Shown here one piece after another: positions 1-12,128 of a stretch of DNA of 64,000 bases. The stretch is from the NCBI GenBank assembly GCA_016712865.1, contig JADJQH010000002.1, forward strand, positions 1,178,001-1,242,000, given 5' to 3'. A program made the translations under genes and the position numbers. How positions within the stretch are numbered: position 1 is the first letter of the stretch; every line of letters starts with the position of its first letter. The stretch comes from Dokdonella sp. Lineage in GTDB: Bacteria > Pseudomonadota > Gammaproteobacteria > Xanthomonadales > Rhodanobacteraceae. The notes beneath the pieces were generated by a model. That model was not told the origin of the DNA, made no database searches, and saw only the letters and a program-made list of their open reading frames with translations.

Positions 1-267
1 GCCGGGGTCAAGGGCAAGGTCACCATGGCGATGAGCTGCGGCTTGCCGGTGGTGGCAACTTCCATTGCAGTGGAAGGCATCCACGCTCGCGACGGTTTCG
101 ACATCCGCGTGGCCGACAGCGCGGAGGCGTTTGCCGAGGCCGTGGTGGAACTGTACGAGGACGAGGCGCAGTGGAATCACATTGCGCAGAACGCGCTGGC
201 CACCATGCAGGACAATTTCTCCTTCACCGCTGCGCGGCGTGCCATTCGTCGCATCTTCGACCTTTAG
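1..267 (+). CDS. Glycosyltransferase, GT4-like, C-terminal part (5' end outside window)
   Basis: The reading frame is open from base 1 and ends at a TAG at 265-267, so only the last 88 residues are visible. The segment begins AGVKGKVTMAMSCGLPVVAT, which matches the nucleotide-sugar binding end of GT-B fold glycosyltransferases: a G-x-K-x-K loop, then a 'GLPVVAT' strand followed by a loop containing Glu. A short helical tail (AQNALATMQDNFSF) is also typical. Sugar donor and acceptor cannot be told from this piece. The gene is probably part of a surface-polysaccharide cluster lying to the left. Confidence 0.72.
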   Translation, partial: AGVKGKVTMAMSCGLPVVATSIAVEGIHARDGFDIRVADSAEAFAEAVVELYEDEAQWNHIAQNALATMQDNFSFTAARRAIRRIFDL

Positions 268-273
268 GGAAAC

Positions 274-371
274 TCTGAACAAGTACGGAACTCATTCGTC
301 GCGAGCAAGCTCGCTCCCACAAAATCAAGCAATGGTGGGAGCGAGCTTGCTCGCGACAATACGTGTTCAGA
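274..371. repeat. 98-bp nested palindrome (REPIN-like), copy 1
   Basis: An outer inverted repeat (TCTGAACAAGTA / TACGTGTTCAGA) encloses an inner 23-bp inverted repeat (298-320 and 335-357). Each inner arm has an AGCAAGCT/AGCTTGCT core. A nearly identical copy lies at 18621-18718. The inner arms resemble the REP sequences of Pseudomonas. The element lies just downstream of the glycosyltransferase and between convergent genes. No REP-associated transposase gene is visible in this window. Confidence 0.85.
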
Positions 372-383
372 CCTTCCTTGGCA

Positions 384-1166
384 CTACTCGAGTTGCCATT
401 CGCCATGGATGGCCAGACAACGCCAGGCAACTTCGTCACTGTTTGAGGCCGCCGCAGAAAAGCTGCGCTCGCGGAACAGCACGCTGCCATCTTCGTGGTG
501 CATTACCAGCGTGCTGGCACGCGTGCCGTAGTGCTCGCCGCGAATGAAGATCGGCGCCAGCATGCGTTCACGCTGGGGACCCACGCCGGTATCCGGCAGG
601 AACTGCGGATCCGGCTGCGACTCGTCGGCAAGCAGGCCCAGGAGGCTCGCATCATCACGCTGGCCACTGCGGATCGCCTGTTCGAAGCGTTCACGCAGGC
701 GGCGCACCTTGGGCCAGTTGCAATCAAGCGGGCCGTTGCTCACCACGTGAACGCCGCTGCGCAATCGTTGCAGGGTTTCGCCGTGGCCATCGATGGCCCA
801 AACCGCGGATCCATCACCGAACACCAGGTTGAATGGACCGTACTCGTCGATGTGGCGAATGACCTCGTCGGCAAATTCGGTGGCCGATTGCGATCCGATG
901 ACGAATTCGCGCACCAGGTGTCCGCGCGAACGCGGTGCCTGCGCCGGCATGCCGCTGCGCAGGTTGGTCACTGCGGCAAAGCGACCGTCATTGCGCTGCG
1001 CGAGCCAGCTGCCGCCACCCACCTGGTCGAGTCCACCGAGGCAATCGGGCGCGCCGGCCCAGGGTTGTGCAGGCGTGCTTGGACGCGCATGGAATTCATC
1101 GCGGTTGCCAAGCAGCAGCAGCGGCCAGTCGATCAACTCATCAATGGCAATCAACAGGATGCACAC
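384..1166 (-). CDS. NRDE family protein (TANGO2-like)
   Basis: This 260-residue protein starts Met-Cys-Ile and carries the defining Asn-Arg-Asp-Glu motif at about residues 21-24 ([12 protein letters not shown]). Further family blocks are GGxxxxGGGSWLA, the NLR segment after 'AAVTN', and 'HVVSNGPLD'. Family PF05742 spans the whole length; its members have the position-2 cysteine arrangement of N-terminal nucleophile hydrolases, but the biochemical role is unsettled (the eukaryotic homologue TANGO2 is linked to Golgi/haem/lipid handling). The GTG start at 1164-1166 is supported by GGAGGA eight bases upstream on this strand. It probably follows the kinase gene as the next gene on the same strand, 29 bp away. 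Confidence 0.85.
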   Translation of the reverse strand: MCILLIAIDELIDWPLLLLGNRDEFHARPSTPAQPWAGAPDCLGGLDQVGGGSWLAQRNDGRFAAVTNLRSGMPAQAPRSRGHLVREFVIGSQSATEFADEVIRHIDEYGPFNLVFGDGSAVWAIDGHGETLQRLRSGVHVVSNGPLDCNWPKVRRLRERFEQAIRSGQRDDASLLGLLADESQPDPQFLPDTGVGPQRERMLAPIFIRGEHYGTRASTLVMHHEDGSVLFRERSFSAAASNSDEVAWRCLAIHGEWQLE

Positions 1167-1195
1167 ACCGTGTGTCCTCCGCGCGCGACCCGGCC

Positions 1196-3766
<2,571 letters not shown>

Positions 3767-3875
3767 GCCGCAGTGCAGCGTCAGGACAAGCATATCAGCC
3801 CGCCTGCCTCGACGCGCCGACATTGTGGTCAGCGACGCCCCGGACAGAGGCGACGCTGATCTGGTGGATTCCGCA

Positions 3876-3922
3876 CATGGTTCGACTGGCTCACCACGAA
3901 CGGAATCCACTGGTTCAGCGTT
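3876..3922. repeat. Dispersed 'CATGGTTCGAC...CTCACCACGAACGG' repeat
   Basis: One copy of a repeat containing CATGGTTCGACTGGCTCACC followed by ACGAACGGAA. Related copies sit at 28373-28700 (several), 30384-30424 and 41996-42028, and a degraded one at about 18571-18620. It occupies the gap between relA and the kinase start and, if translated, would add a spurious N-terminus to the kinase. Confidence 0.8.
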
Positions 3923-3925
3923 GCC

Positions 3926-6028
3926 CTACGCGTGGCGGACCGCCTCGATCACGTTCGGCACCGCCTGCAACTGGCCGAGCAGCTTCGAGAGCTGGCCAAA
4001 ATCCGCCACCTTCAGGCGGTAGTTCATGTGCACTTCGTTGCGCTCGGGATCGACACGCGCATCGACCACCAGCACGTTCACGTTGGCCGCCGCAATCACG
4101 TTGCTGACATCCTTGTGCAGTCCCTTGCGGTCATAGCCGCGCACGATGAGATTGACTTCATAGCTGCGTTGGCCTGCCCCGCTCCATTCCACTTCGATGA
4201 TGCGATCCGGATCCAGGCTGCGGAGGCGACCCAGTTGGCGGCAATCAGTCCGGTGCACGCTGACGCCGCGCCCGCGGGTGATGAATCCGCACACCGAATC
4301 GCCGGGCAATGGCTGGCAGCAACGCGCCAGCACGGTCAAAAGGTTGCCCACGCCCTCGATCACCAGTGCGCCCTTGCCGGAATCGTGTCTGATCGGCACG
4401 GCTTCCGCGCGCACGGGTGCAGGCTCGTTCTCTGCCTTCTGCTCATGCAGGATGCGTGCAATGTGTCCGGCGCTGATGTCGCCCAGGGCCAGGGCCTCGA
4501 ACAATTCCTCAAGGCTGCGCACCTTGAACATGGCAGGCAGGCTTTCCAGTTCGACGTTGTGCAGGGCGAGGCGCTTCAGTTCGCGCTCCAGCACTGCTCG
4601 TCCCGCCGCAATGTTGATCTCGCGATCGGCCTGGCGGAACCAGTTGCGCACCTTGTTGCGTGCACGCGCGGTGTTGAGGAAGCCATGGTGCGCGTTCAGC
4701 CAGTCGCGTCGCGGCTCCTGGGTCTTGCCGGTGAGGATCTCGATGCGGTCGCCGCTGACTGGCTGGAAGGTCAAGGGCACGATGCGGCCATTGACCTTGG
4801 CGCCGCGGCAGCGGTGGCCGACACTGGTGTGGATGAGGTAGGCGAAGTCGAGCACGGTCGCGCCCTTGGGCAGGTCCATCACCTGCCCCTTGGGAGTCAG
4901 CAGGTAGACCCGGTCATCGATGACATCGGTGCGGAAGCCGGCGAGCAGCGCGGCATCGTCGTCGGCGTCATCCCGACTTTCCAGCAACTGGCGCATCCAG
5001 GCGATCTTGCGCTCGAAGCTGGCATCGCCACCGCCACCTTCCTTGTAACGCCAGTGCGCGGCAAATCCGAGTTCGGCATAGGCGTGCATGTCGTGCGAGC
5101 GGATCTGCACTTCCAGGGTGCGGTTGTCCGGGCCGATCACCGCGGTATGCAGCGACTGGTAGTTGTTGCCCTTCGGGCTGGCGATGTAGTCATCGAACTC
5201 GCCGGCAATGAATGGCCACAGCGAGTGCACGACACCGAGCGCGGCGTAACAGGAAGGAACATCCGGCACCAGCACGCGCAGCGCGCGGATGTCGTAAAGG
5301 CTGGAAAAATCCAGGCCCTTCTTCTGCATCTTCTTCCAGATCGAACTGATGTGCTTGGGGCGACCACCAATCTCGGCCGTGATGCCGGCCTTTTCCAGGG
5401 CAGCCTGCAGCAGGCCCCTCGCTTGGGCGATCCAGGCTTCGCGATCCGAGCGGCGCTCGTCCAGCAACTGCGCGATGCGCCGGTAGGTTTCCGGCTGCAG
5501 GTAACGGAAGGCGAGGTCCTCAAGCTCCCACTTGAGTTGCCAGATGCCGAGCCGATTGGCCAGCGGCGCATGGATGTCCGAAGTCAGTTGCGCCAGCGCG
5601 CGCCGTTCGCCTTCATCCAGTTCGGCGGCCATGCGCATGCGCACGAGTTGTCGCGCCAGCAGGATGAAGACCACGCGCAGGTCGCGGATGATGGCCAGCA
5701 GCAAGCGACGCAAGCCTTCTGCCGCTCCCGGCGACGTGCGCTGTGCATACAGCGACCAGACCTTCTCTGCGGCGCGCTGGCCTTCGACCAGTTCGGCCAC
5801 TTCGGTGCCGAATGCCTGCAATTCCGCGGCATCGAATTCGCAACCGGAAAGAGCGGCTTCGTGCAGAAGGAATGCGTTGCGCGTTGCGGCCCCCGTGGCC
5901 AGGGGTTCCAGGACATCGAGGGTCGCCTCGCGCTCAGCACGTGTGGCATCCCATCGTGCGCGCGCGTCTCTGGACTGGATCAGCCTGGCGTCTATCAGGG
6001 CAAGCACATCGACGGGCTGCTGGGACAC
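3926..6028 (-). CDS. relA: GTP pyrophosphokinase RelA
   Basis: About 700 residues with the long Rel architecture: N-terminal HD-like region, synthetase (RPKHISSIWKKMQKK at about 223; YDIRALRVLV), TGS (about 375-435) and a C-terminal ACT domain. The synthetase carries EFDD in front of 'YIASPKGNNYQS', the acidic EXDD signature of monofunctional RelA rather than the RXKD of SpoT. The HD region lacks the His-Asp hydrolase motif, so this is predicted to be a ribosome-associated (p)ppGpp synthetase without hydrolase activity. GTG at 6026-6028 is preferred because AGGA lies six bases upstream; the longer frame starting with TTG at 6046 has no visible ribosome site. Confidence 0.9.
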   Translation of the reverse strand: MSQQPVDVLALIDARLIQSRDARARWDATRAEREATLDVLEPLATGAATRNAFLLHEAALSGCEFDAAELQAFGTEVAELVEGQRAAEKVWSLYAQRTSPGAAEGLRRLLLAIIRDLRVVFILLARQLVRMRMAAELDEGERRALAQLTSDIHAPLANRLGIWQLKWELEDLAFRYLQPETYRRIAQLLDERRSDREAWIAQARGLLQAALEKAGITAEIGGRPKHISSIWKKMQKKGLDFSSLYDIRALRVLVPDVPSCYAALGVVHSLWPFIAGEFDDYIASPKGNNYQSLHTAVIGPDNRTLEVQIRSHDMHAYAELGFAAHWRYKEGGGGDASFERKIAWMRQLLESRDDADDDAALLAGFRTDVIDDRVYLLTPKGQVMDLPKGATVLDFAYLIHTSVGHRCRGAKVNGRIVPLTFQPVSGDRIEILTGKTQEPRRDWLNAHHGFLNTARARNKVRNWFRQADREINIAAGRAVLERELKRLALHNVELESLPAMFKVRSLEELFEALALGDISAGHIARILHEQKAENEPAPVRAEAVPIRHDSGKGALVIEGVGNLLTVLARCCQPLPGDSVCGFITRGRGVSVHRTDCRQLGRLRSLDPDRIIEVEWSGAGQRSYEVNLIVRGYDRKGLHKDVSNVIAAANVNVLVVDARVDPERNEVHMNYRLKVADFGQLSKLLGQLQAVPNVIEAVRHA

Positions 6029-6163
6029 AACCGATCCTGCCTTCAAACGTGATGCGTCGATGGGCCGCGGCAGCCTGACGCAAGATTGGGGAGAATCCGG
6101 TCAGCCCTGCCCGCCAAGCTGGCTTGCCGCTGATCCCCAGCGAGGATCAGGCACATTGCGCAA

Positions 6164-6188
6164 TGGGTTCAGGCCGGGCCCGAACCCA
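6164..6188 (-). terminator. Candidate terminator hairpin after the 6203 gene
   Basis: A 25-base hairpin with stem TGGGTTC/GAACCCA and additional GC pairs inside. It lies 15 bases past the stop of the minus-strand secreted protein gene and upstream of relA. There is no clear U-run, so intrinsic termination is only a possibility. Confidence 0.35.
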
Positions 6189-6202
6189 CTGTACGACTGG
6201 GC

Positions 6203-7207
6203 TCAGTAGGCGTACCAGACGCTGTCGTCGCGGAACCAGTCCTGCAATTCGTCGGCAGCCAAGGCAAGGCCACCTCCGGTACGCAGTGCCGCAAATCCCT
6301 GCATGGGTGTGCCGCCAGCAGCCGCACCAACCACGGAGCGATAGACAAGGACGAACTTGGCCGGGTCACTCACGGCGAAGCTGAGTTCCGAACGCACGAA
6401 GGCTCCGGTCTGCTTGGGAACACCAAGGCCAGGGTCGTCGCACAACTGCGCCGGGGGCGTGGTTCCTCCGACCCAGCTTGCCGGCAACACGCACCAGCTT
6501 GCATTGGCCAGCGATGACAGCGCCTGCCGGTTGTAGCCATCCACCAGAGTCCAATTGACGGCAGCCGGCGCGGTCGCATCGAACTCCGTCTCGAGCTTGA
6601 TCACATTCACCGCCAAGCCGGCAAATCCACCGAAGGACTCACCTGTCACCTTGACGTTTTGATGAGCAGCAGACGGAGGCTGCGCCGTGGCATCGCTGCC
6701 AAAGGTGCTGTCGAACAGTCCATGACTCACGCTGGCCATGTCGAGGCTGGAGCCCGGCTGGGCCACGAGGCAGCGCATGTTGGTACCGGCCAATCCATGG
6801 GCGACGCTGATATCAAGCTCGGGTTCCCCCGCGCCGGAAAAACCGCCACCGGTGTAGCTCAGGGTTTTGGCGTAGACATCCGGAAAGTTCCAGACATCGG
6901 AATTGGGCGAAGGCAGTTGATACCGGGGCTGCAAGGAAAGCTGGTTGGCGACGCGCGGCGTCTCCGCACAGAACAGATGCGCATTGAGGAAAACCGTTGC
7001 ATTGCCGGCGCCGACGCCCGGTCGCGCATACGCGAAGGCATCGGAGATGGTCGCATCGAGCAGGGTCGTGGCCTGGTTGCCGGAGCTGTTGTCGCCGCCG
7101 ATCACGGCGGAGCGCTTGGCGGCATCGGCCAATGGCGCGGCTGCAAGAAGGGCGGTCGAAGCCGCTGCGAGAATGCCGAAGTGGATCGAATCGTTGATAC
7201 GTTTCAT
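6203..7207 (-). CDS. Secreted protein of unknown function
   Basis: A 334-residue protein not recognised as a member of a named family. Residues 1-29 form a signal peptide (MKRINDSIHFGILAAASTALL..., cleavage near PLADAA). The mature part is rich in Gly, Ala and Ser and has few cysteines. Its C-terminal third reads like an all-beta domain ending DDSVWYAY. ATG at 7205-7207 was chosen because it places the signal peptide at the N-terminus; a longer frame to 7303 adds 32 residues without signal-like character. It is divergent from the 7437 gene. The function is unknown; an exported or outer-surface location is the only inference. Confidence 0.65.
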   Translation of the reverse strand: MKRINDSIHFGILAAASTALLAAAPLADAAKRSAVIGGDNSSGNQATTLLDATISDAFAYARPGVGAGNATVFLNAHLFCAETPRVANQLSLQPRYQLPSPNSDVWNFPDVYAKTLSYTGGGFSGAGEPELDISVAHGLAGTNMRCLVAQPGSSLDMASVSHGLFDSTFGSDATAQPPSAAHQNVKVTGESFGGFAGLAVNVIKLETEFDATAPAAVNWTLVDGYNRQALSSLANASWCVLPASWVGGTTPPAQLCDDPGLGVPKQTGAFVRSELSFAVSDPAKFVLVYRSVVGAAAGGTPMQGFAALRTGGGLALAADELQDWFRDDSVWYAY

Positions 7208-7364
7208 TGAATCTCTGTACTCGTGGGTATCCGGGAAATCGTTGCAGGATGTCATGTGATGCATGCCTCCGCCTCGATTGAAACCTGCAGGCACACGAAG
7301 CATCGCTGCCCGGTGCTAGACTGCGTTGTGCGGATTCTAACCTGTGTATTGATGCACTGCATCC

Positions 7365-7381
7365 ATTAACCTCGCGTTAAT
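7365..7381. promoter_or_regulatory. Inverted repeat, candidate operator
   Basis: ATTAACCTCGCGTTAAT is a perfect 6-bp inverted repeat with a 5-base spacer in the divergent gap between the two secreted protein genes, 56 bases before the 7437 start. Size and placement suit a dimeric repressor or activator; no specific regulator is recognised. Confidence 0.4.
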
Positions 7382-7436
7382 CAAAGACTTTTCGATCAAC
7401 TGGTCACGCTTTGACCACCCCCGAGAGCTCAAATCC

Positions 7437-7913
7437 ATGCCTTCCAGAACCTTGATCCTTGTCCTCCTGCTCGGCCTTTCGCTGGGTGTATCGGCACAAA
7501 CGCAGACTTCGGCGCCCACGCTGGAAGAACGCATGTCCCAGGACGAATTCAACGCCTCGGGCCTCGACAAGCTGAGCCCGGAGCAGCTCAAGTTCCTGAA
7601 CGAGTGGATCCAAAGCAAGGGTGTGAGCGTCATCGGCGCCCCCATCCGCAAGGCGGACGGCACCACCGAGTTCTATGTCGACGGCAGCGACCGTGAGGTC
7701 ATCGAGTCGGTGATCGTCGGCAAGTTCAAGGGATGGACCGGCAATACCAAGGTCAAGCTGGAGAACGGCCAGGTCTGGCAGCAGGCGGAATCTGGCAAGA
7801 GCGGGTTCCCGATGGAATCCCCGCGGGTCAAAGTCAAGCCCATGAGCCTCGGCAGCTGGCTGATGTATGTCGACGGCTGCGGCTGCGATATCCGCGTCAA
7901 GCGCGTGGAGTAG
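7437..7913 (+). CDS. Small exported protein of unknown function
   Basis: 158 residues with a clear signal peptide (MPSRTLILVLLLGLSLGVSAQ). The mature protein begins with the block LEERMSQDEFNASGLDKLSP, followed by EQLKFLNEWIQSKG, a segment seen in other exported Xanthomonadales hypotheticals. It then has a beta-rich domain with a 'VIVGKFKGWTGNTKVKLENGQVWQQ' core resembling a small SH3-like barrel, and ends with a Cys-Gly-Cys (DGCGCDIRVKRV). The final two cysteines could form a disulfide or bind metal. There is no visible operon partner. Confidence 0.7.
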   Translation: MPSRTLILVLLLGLSLGVSAQTQTSAPTLEERMSQDEFNASGLDKLSPEQLKFLNEWIQSKGVSVIGAPIRKADGTTEFYVDGSDREVIESVIVGKFKGWTGNTKVKLENGQVWQQAESGKSGFPMESPRVKVKPMSLGSWLMYVDGCGCDIRVKRVE

Positions 7914-7952
7914 TCGCAGTCCAGCATCCATCCCAGACAATCTGGTTGGCGA

Positions 7953-10900
7953 TCAAGGTCGCCCGGGAACCCGGTCCAGTGCAGAAATCGCAGCGGCCAG
8001 GCGCTTGGGCGAGACCGGCTCTGCGGTGCCGAGCTCCTGGGCAAAGGTCGAGACGCGCAATTCCTCGATCAACCAGCGCAATGCGTTGAGGGCAGCAGGG
8101 TCGGCATCGCCGCTGCTGCGACGCTTGAGGTATTCACGCCAATAGTGCTGGACATTGAGCATGCGTGATTGATCGCGCGCGGGATCCTGGCGCAGGCGTT
8201 CCGCGCGCAGGCGCATGCCTCGCAAATAGCGCGGGAAGTGATCCAGATGCGCGGGGTTGGTGGCGCGCAGGAACCCGGGGGTCAACAATTCATCGCGCTG
8301 CTGGTGGAGATCGGCATAGTTGGCGGCGGCAAAGCCCATCAACGGCGGTTCCAGCCATGCGACGAGGTCCGCATGCGCCTCGATGATGGCCTCGGCCAGC
8401 TCCAGGCGCTTGACCGCACTGCCGAACAATTCGCGCGAGATCGATTCCTGCAAGGCTTCGAATCCTGCGCGCGTGCGCACTTGAAGGTCGTGTGCATGCA
8501 ATCGTTCGGCAAGTGCAGCCTCGACCAGATCTGCGCGCAAGGTATCCACGCTGCCAAGCGCCGCCCACTTCAGTGAGGTTGCATTGCCGAGAGGCAACTG
8601 GCGACGGCAGCGCTTGATGGCATCGGCAAGTGCGCGCCGCAGCAGGCGCTCGACACCGCGCGCGTGCTCGGCGCGTGCCGTGTCTGCCTGCTCGAAAACG
8701 CGCAAACCCACGCTGGCGCCGAGGTCAACCAGTGCGGGATAGGCCAGCAAACCCTCCTCGGAGCGGATCGATTCGGGAATGTCATCGATGTCGAATCCAT
8801 CGACTTCCTCGCGACTGAAGCTGGCATCGGCGCGACGCGAGAATGCCTCGCGTGCCGCACTGGCCCATTCCGCCTGCAAGGCCGCAAGGTCGCGGCCGGC
8901 GGCGATTTCCTTCTGGCGCGTGTCGAAAATGCGATAGCGAAGGCGCAGGTGTGGCGGTAGTTCGATGCTGCCGAAATCATCGGCGCTGATCGCTACACCC
9001 GTCACCTTGCGCAGGTAGGTGGCCAAGGCGAGGATCAGCGACTGCCCACGCGCCTCGGCAAAGGAATCCAGCGACTGCACGAACGCCCGGGCGAAATCCG
9101 GAGTGGGCACGAAGTTGCGACGCAAGGGCTTGGGCAGGCCGCGAATCAGCTCGGCCACCTTCTCGACCAGCAATCCCGGCACCAACCATTCACCGGCTTG
9201 TACGGGCATGGCATTCAACAAGGCCAGCGGCACGCGGGCGCTGACGCCATCGGCCGGATCACCCGGCACGAATCGGTACTCCAGCGGCAAGGGCTGGCCT
9301 GCAAATTCCAGCTCGGTCGGAAACTCGTCCGCACCCGACGCGGACGTGCCGCCCAGCACGTCGGCCAGCGACCAGCGCAGCGCCGCCTGCTCCGCAGGTG
9401 TTGCGCGGCGATACCACGCATCGAGGGCCGCACTGGTGTGGATCTCGGCCGGCAAGCGGGCACTGAAGAATGCCGCAAGTTCGTCCTGCGACTTGATCAA
9501 CCCGGCGCGCCGCTGCTGGGCCTCAAGCTCCGCGGCTTGAACCAGCACGCGCGCATTGGCGCGGATGAAATCCGCACGCGCATCGATGTCGCAAGTGGCC
9601 AATGCATCGCGCACGAACAACGCATGCGCGCGCTGCGCATCCTGCTTGCCGAACTGCACGGCGCGCTTTTCCACCAGCACCAGACCGAACAGGCTGACCT
9701 GCTCGAAGGCAATCACGGCACCGCGTTTGCGCGACCAATGCGGGTCGTGCCAACTGCGACGTACCAGGTGCGCCGCCTGCTGCTCGATCCAGGCCGGCTC
9801 AATGCGCGCGCACTGCATCGCATACACCTTGCCGATATCGAGGATCTGCCCGGCCAGCAACCAGTTGGGCGGCGACTTGGCCAGGGCCGAGCCGGGAAAG
9901 ATCGCGAACTTGCGCTCGCGCGTGCCACGGTACTGGTTGCGCTCGTCCTTGCGTGCGACCTGGGTGGGCCAGCCGCTCAGGAGACAACGGTGAATGGATT
10001 CACCGTTGTCGGGAATGGGGAATGGGGAATGGGGAATCGAACGAGCAGGATCCGTGGCGACATGACGCGCATGCTTCGATCCAGATTTGCTCTTGCTCTT
10101 GCTTTCGCGCTTGCTCTGGCTCCGGCTTCTGCTATTGCCCTTACCTATTCCCGATTCCCTATTCCCTATTCCCGGCTTTTCACCCATTCCCGGCCCCACA
10201 ACCAACTGCCGATGCAGCTCGCGCCATTCACGCATGCGCATGAAGTTGAGGAAGTGGGCCTTGCACCAATCGCGCAGTCTGGCTTGGGTCAGGTCCTGGT
10301 GTGATTGCGTGTAGGTCTGCCACAGCTTGAGGATGCCGAGAAAATCGGATTTCGGATCGTTGAACTGCGCATGCGCCGCATCGGCCTGGGCACGCGCATC
10401 GGCCGGACGTTCGCGTGGATCCTGGATGCTGAGGAAGGACACCAGTACCTGGATTTCACTCACCACGCCCAGCCGTTCGGCCTCGACCAGCATGCGCGCC
10501 AGGGCCACGTCCACCGGCATGTTCGCGATGGCCGAGCCAATGCGGGTCAGCCGGTGTTGTGCATCGATCGCACCGATTTCAAGAAGACGCCGATAGCCAT
10601 CACCGATGGCGCGTTCCTCCGGGGCATCGACGAAGGGGAATTCCGCGACATTGCCCAGCTTCAACGCCAGCATGCGCAGGATCACGCCGGCCAGTGAGGT
10701 GCGCAGCACTTCCGGATCGGTGAAGCGCGGCCGCTGCGCGAAATCATCTTCCGCGTACAGGCGATAGCACGTGCCGGGCCCGATGCGCCCGCAACGCCCC
10801 TTGCGCTGGTCCGCGGCCGCCTGGGAAACCGCTTCGATGTGCAGGCGTTCCAACTGTCCGCGCTGGCTGTAGCGTTTGACCCGCGCGGTTCCGCTGTCGA

Positions 10901-11972
10901 TGACGTAGCGGATGCGCGGAACGGTCAGCGAAGTCTCGGCCACATTGGTGGCAAGCACGATGCGCCGCTTCGCACCCGGCTTGAATACACGATCCTGTTC
11001 GTTGGCCGAAAGCCGCGCATACAGGGCCAGGATTTCGGTCTCGCGATACTTGCGCCGCTCCAGCGCCAGATGCGCATCGCGGATTTCGCGTTCACCCGGC
11101 AGGAACACCAGCGCATCGCCCAGCGGGTCAGTCGCGTTGATCTCGTCCATCACCGCGACGATCTGTTCGGCAAGGCCGGCATCGGCACGCTCGGCGGGAG
11201 GACGCCAGCGCAGTTCCACCGGAAAGCTGCGGCCCTCCACTTCCACCACCGGCGCACCACCGAAGTGTTCGGCAAAGCGCGCGGTGTCGATGGTGGCCGA
11301 CGTGATGATCAGCTTGAGATCACGACGCTTGGCAAGCAGGCGCTTGAGATAGCCGATCAGGAAATCGATGTTGAGGCTGCGCTCGTGCGCCTCGTCGAGA
11401 ATGATCGTGTCGTAGGCGCTGAGCCAGGCATCGCCCTGTGTTTCCGCCAGCAGGATGCCATCGGTCATGAATTTGACCAGCGAGGCATCGCCCACGCGCT
11501 CATCGAAACGCACCTGGAAGCCGACCAGCTCACCCACGGTCGTGCCCAGTTCGCTGGCAACGCGGCGGGCCACCGTGCGCGCGGCAATCCGGCGTGGCTG
11601 GGTGCAGCCGATCATGCCGGCCACGCCGCGACCGGCCGCAAGACACAGCTTGGGCAATTGCGTGGTCTTGCCCGACCCGGTTTCACCGGCCAGCACGACG
11701 ACCGGATGGTCCTGGATCAAGCGCACGATCTCCTCGCTGCGTGCCGCAATCGGCAGGGATTCGTCGACACGGATGGTCGGCACGCGCGTACGCCGCGCCG
11801 CCACCCAGGCAATCGACGATTCGATGTCGCGGGCAAGGTCTGCAACCTGCTCGGGATTGGCAGATGTACCGGTCGCGGACAGGCGTTGCCAGCGGCCGAT
11901 CAAGCGGCCGCGGTCACGGGTGGCAATGTCCGCAAGTGCGGAGCGGGGTGGCAACGATTTGGATGGCTGCAT
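7953..11972 (-). CDS. hrpA: ATP-dependent RNA helicase HrpA (DEAH box)
   Basis: A 1339-residue DEAH-box helicase: Walker A GETGSGKTTQLP at about residue 95, DEAH, SAT, then the helicase C domain, HA2/OB region and the long HrpA-specific C-terminal domain (IHRCLLSGW... FPGSALAKSPPNW... and MGFAAANYADL). Bacterial HrpA resolves stalled or collided ribosomes on mRNA. A segment of about 65 residues rich in Ser, Lys and Arg (SRSRSQSKRESKSKSKSGSK), lying just before IHRCLLSGW, is absent from the E. coli protein as I recall it and coincides with a repeat-flanked insertion (10011-10193). The frame stays open, so the protein is probably functional. ATG at 11970-11972. Confidence 0.93.
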   Translation of the reverse strand: MQPSKSLPPRSALADIATRDRGRLIGRWQRLSATGTSANPEQVADLARDIESSIAWVAARRTRVPTIRVDESLPIAARSEEIVRLIQDHPVVVLAGETGSGKTTQLPKLCLAAGRGVAGMIGCTQPRRIAARTVARRVASELGTTVGELVGFQVRFDERVGDASLVKFMTDGILLAETQGDAWLSAYDTIILDEAHERSLNIDFLIGYLKRLLAKRRDLKLIITSATIDTARFAEHFGGAPVVEVEGRSFPVELRWRPPAERADAGLAEQIVAVMDEINATDPLGDALVFLPGEREIRDAHLALERRKYRETEILALYARLSANEQDRVFKPGAKRRIVLATNVAETSLTVPRIRYVIDSGTARVKRYSQRGQLERLHIEAVSQAAADQRKGRCGRIGPGTCYRLYAEDDFAQRPRFTDPEVLRTSLAGVILRMLALKLGNVAEFPFVDAPEERAIGDGYRRLLEIGAIDAQHRLTRIGSAIANMPVDVALARMLVEAERLGVVSEIQVLVSFLSIQDPRERPADARAQADAAHAQFNDPKSDFLGILKLWQTYTQSHQDLTQARLRDWCKAHFLNFMRMREWRELHRQLVVGPGMGEKPGIGNRESGIGKGNSRSRSQSKRESKSKSKSGSKHARHVATDPARSIPHSPFPIPDNGESIHRCLLSGWPTQVARKDERNQYRGTRERKFAIFPGSALAKSPPNWLLAGQILDIGKVYAMQCARIEPAWIEQQAAHLVRRSWHDPHWSRKRGAVIAFEQVSLFGLVLVEKRAVQFGKQDAQRAHALFVRDALATCDIDARADFIRANARVLVQAAELEAQQRRAGLIKSQDELAAFFSARLPAEIHTSAALDAWYRRATPAEQAALRWSLADVLGGTSASGADEFPTELEFAGQPLPLEYRFVPGDPADGVSARVPLALLNAMPVQAGEWLVPGLLVEKVAELIRGLPKPLRRNFVPTPDFARAFVQSLDSFAEARGQSLILALATYLRKVTGVAISADDFGSIELPPHLRLRYRIFDTRQKEIAAGRDLAALQAEWASAAREAFSRRADASFSREEVDGFDIDDIPESIRSEEGLLAYPALVDLGASVGLRVFEQADTARAEHARGVERLLRRALADAIKRCRRQLPLGNATSLKWAALGSVDTLRADLVEAALAERLHAHDLQVRTRAGFEALQESISRELFGSAVKRLELAEAIIEAHADLVAWLEPPLMGFAAANYADLHQQRDELLTPGFLRATNPAHLDHFPRYLRGMRLRAERLRQDPARDQSRMLNVQHYWREYLKRRSSGDADPAALNALRWLIEELRVSTFAQELGTAEPVSPKRLAAAISALDRVPGRP
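10011..10193. repeat. GGGAAT-repeat element inserted in frame inside hrpA
   Basis: The left arm (10011-10039) is a run of GGGAATG units ending GGGAATCG. The right arm (10145-10193) carries the complementary ATTCCC units. The roughly 105 bases between are made of CTTGCT-like hexamers that encode the Ser/Lys/Arg stretch on the minus strand. The same heptad family is found at 12604-12628, 12771-12797, 33893-33918, 35150-35244, 37760-37914 and, as a variant, around 36556 and 36982. Confidence 0.8.
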
Positions 11973-12128
11973 TCAGCGGTGGGCATGCACAATCATGCCG
12001 GATCAAGTGCGCAACGCATGCGGAATTGGGTGCATGATAGCTGCTCCCTGTCGGATTGATTTCAATATTCGAATACCCATGTCGATCCGGTACGTGCAAA
12101 CTCGAAACCGCCCAGAAGGAGAACTGCC

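Noticed and set aside
3926-6028. SpoT instead of RelA
   Set aside because: The hydrolase His-Asp motif is missing and the synthetase carries EFDD, the RelA-type signature.
3932-6052. A 706-codon open frame on the + strand
   Set aside because: It lies exactly antisense to relA, has no domain pattern, and its composition (His, Gln, Asp-rich) is the mirror of a GC-rich gene on the other strand.
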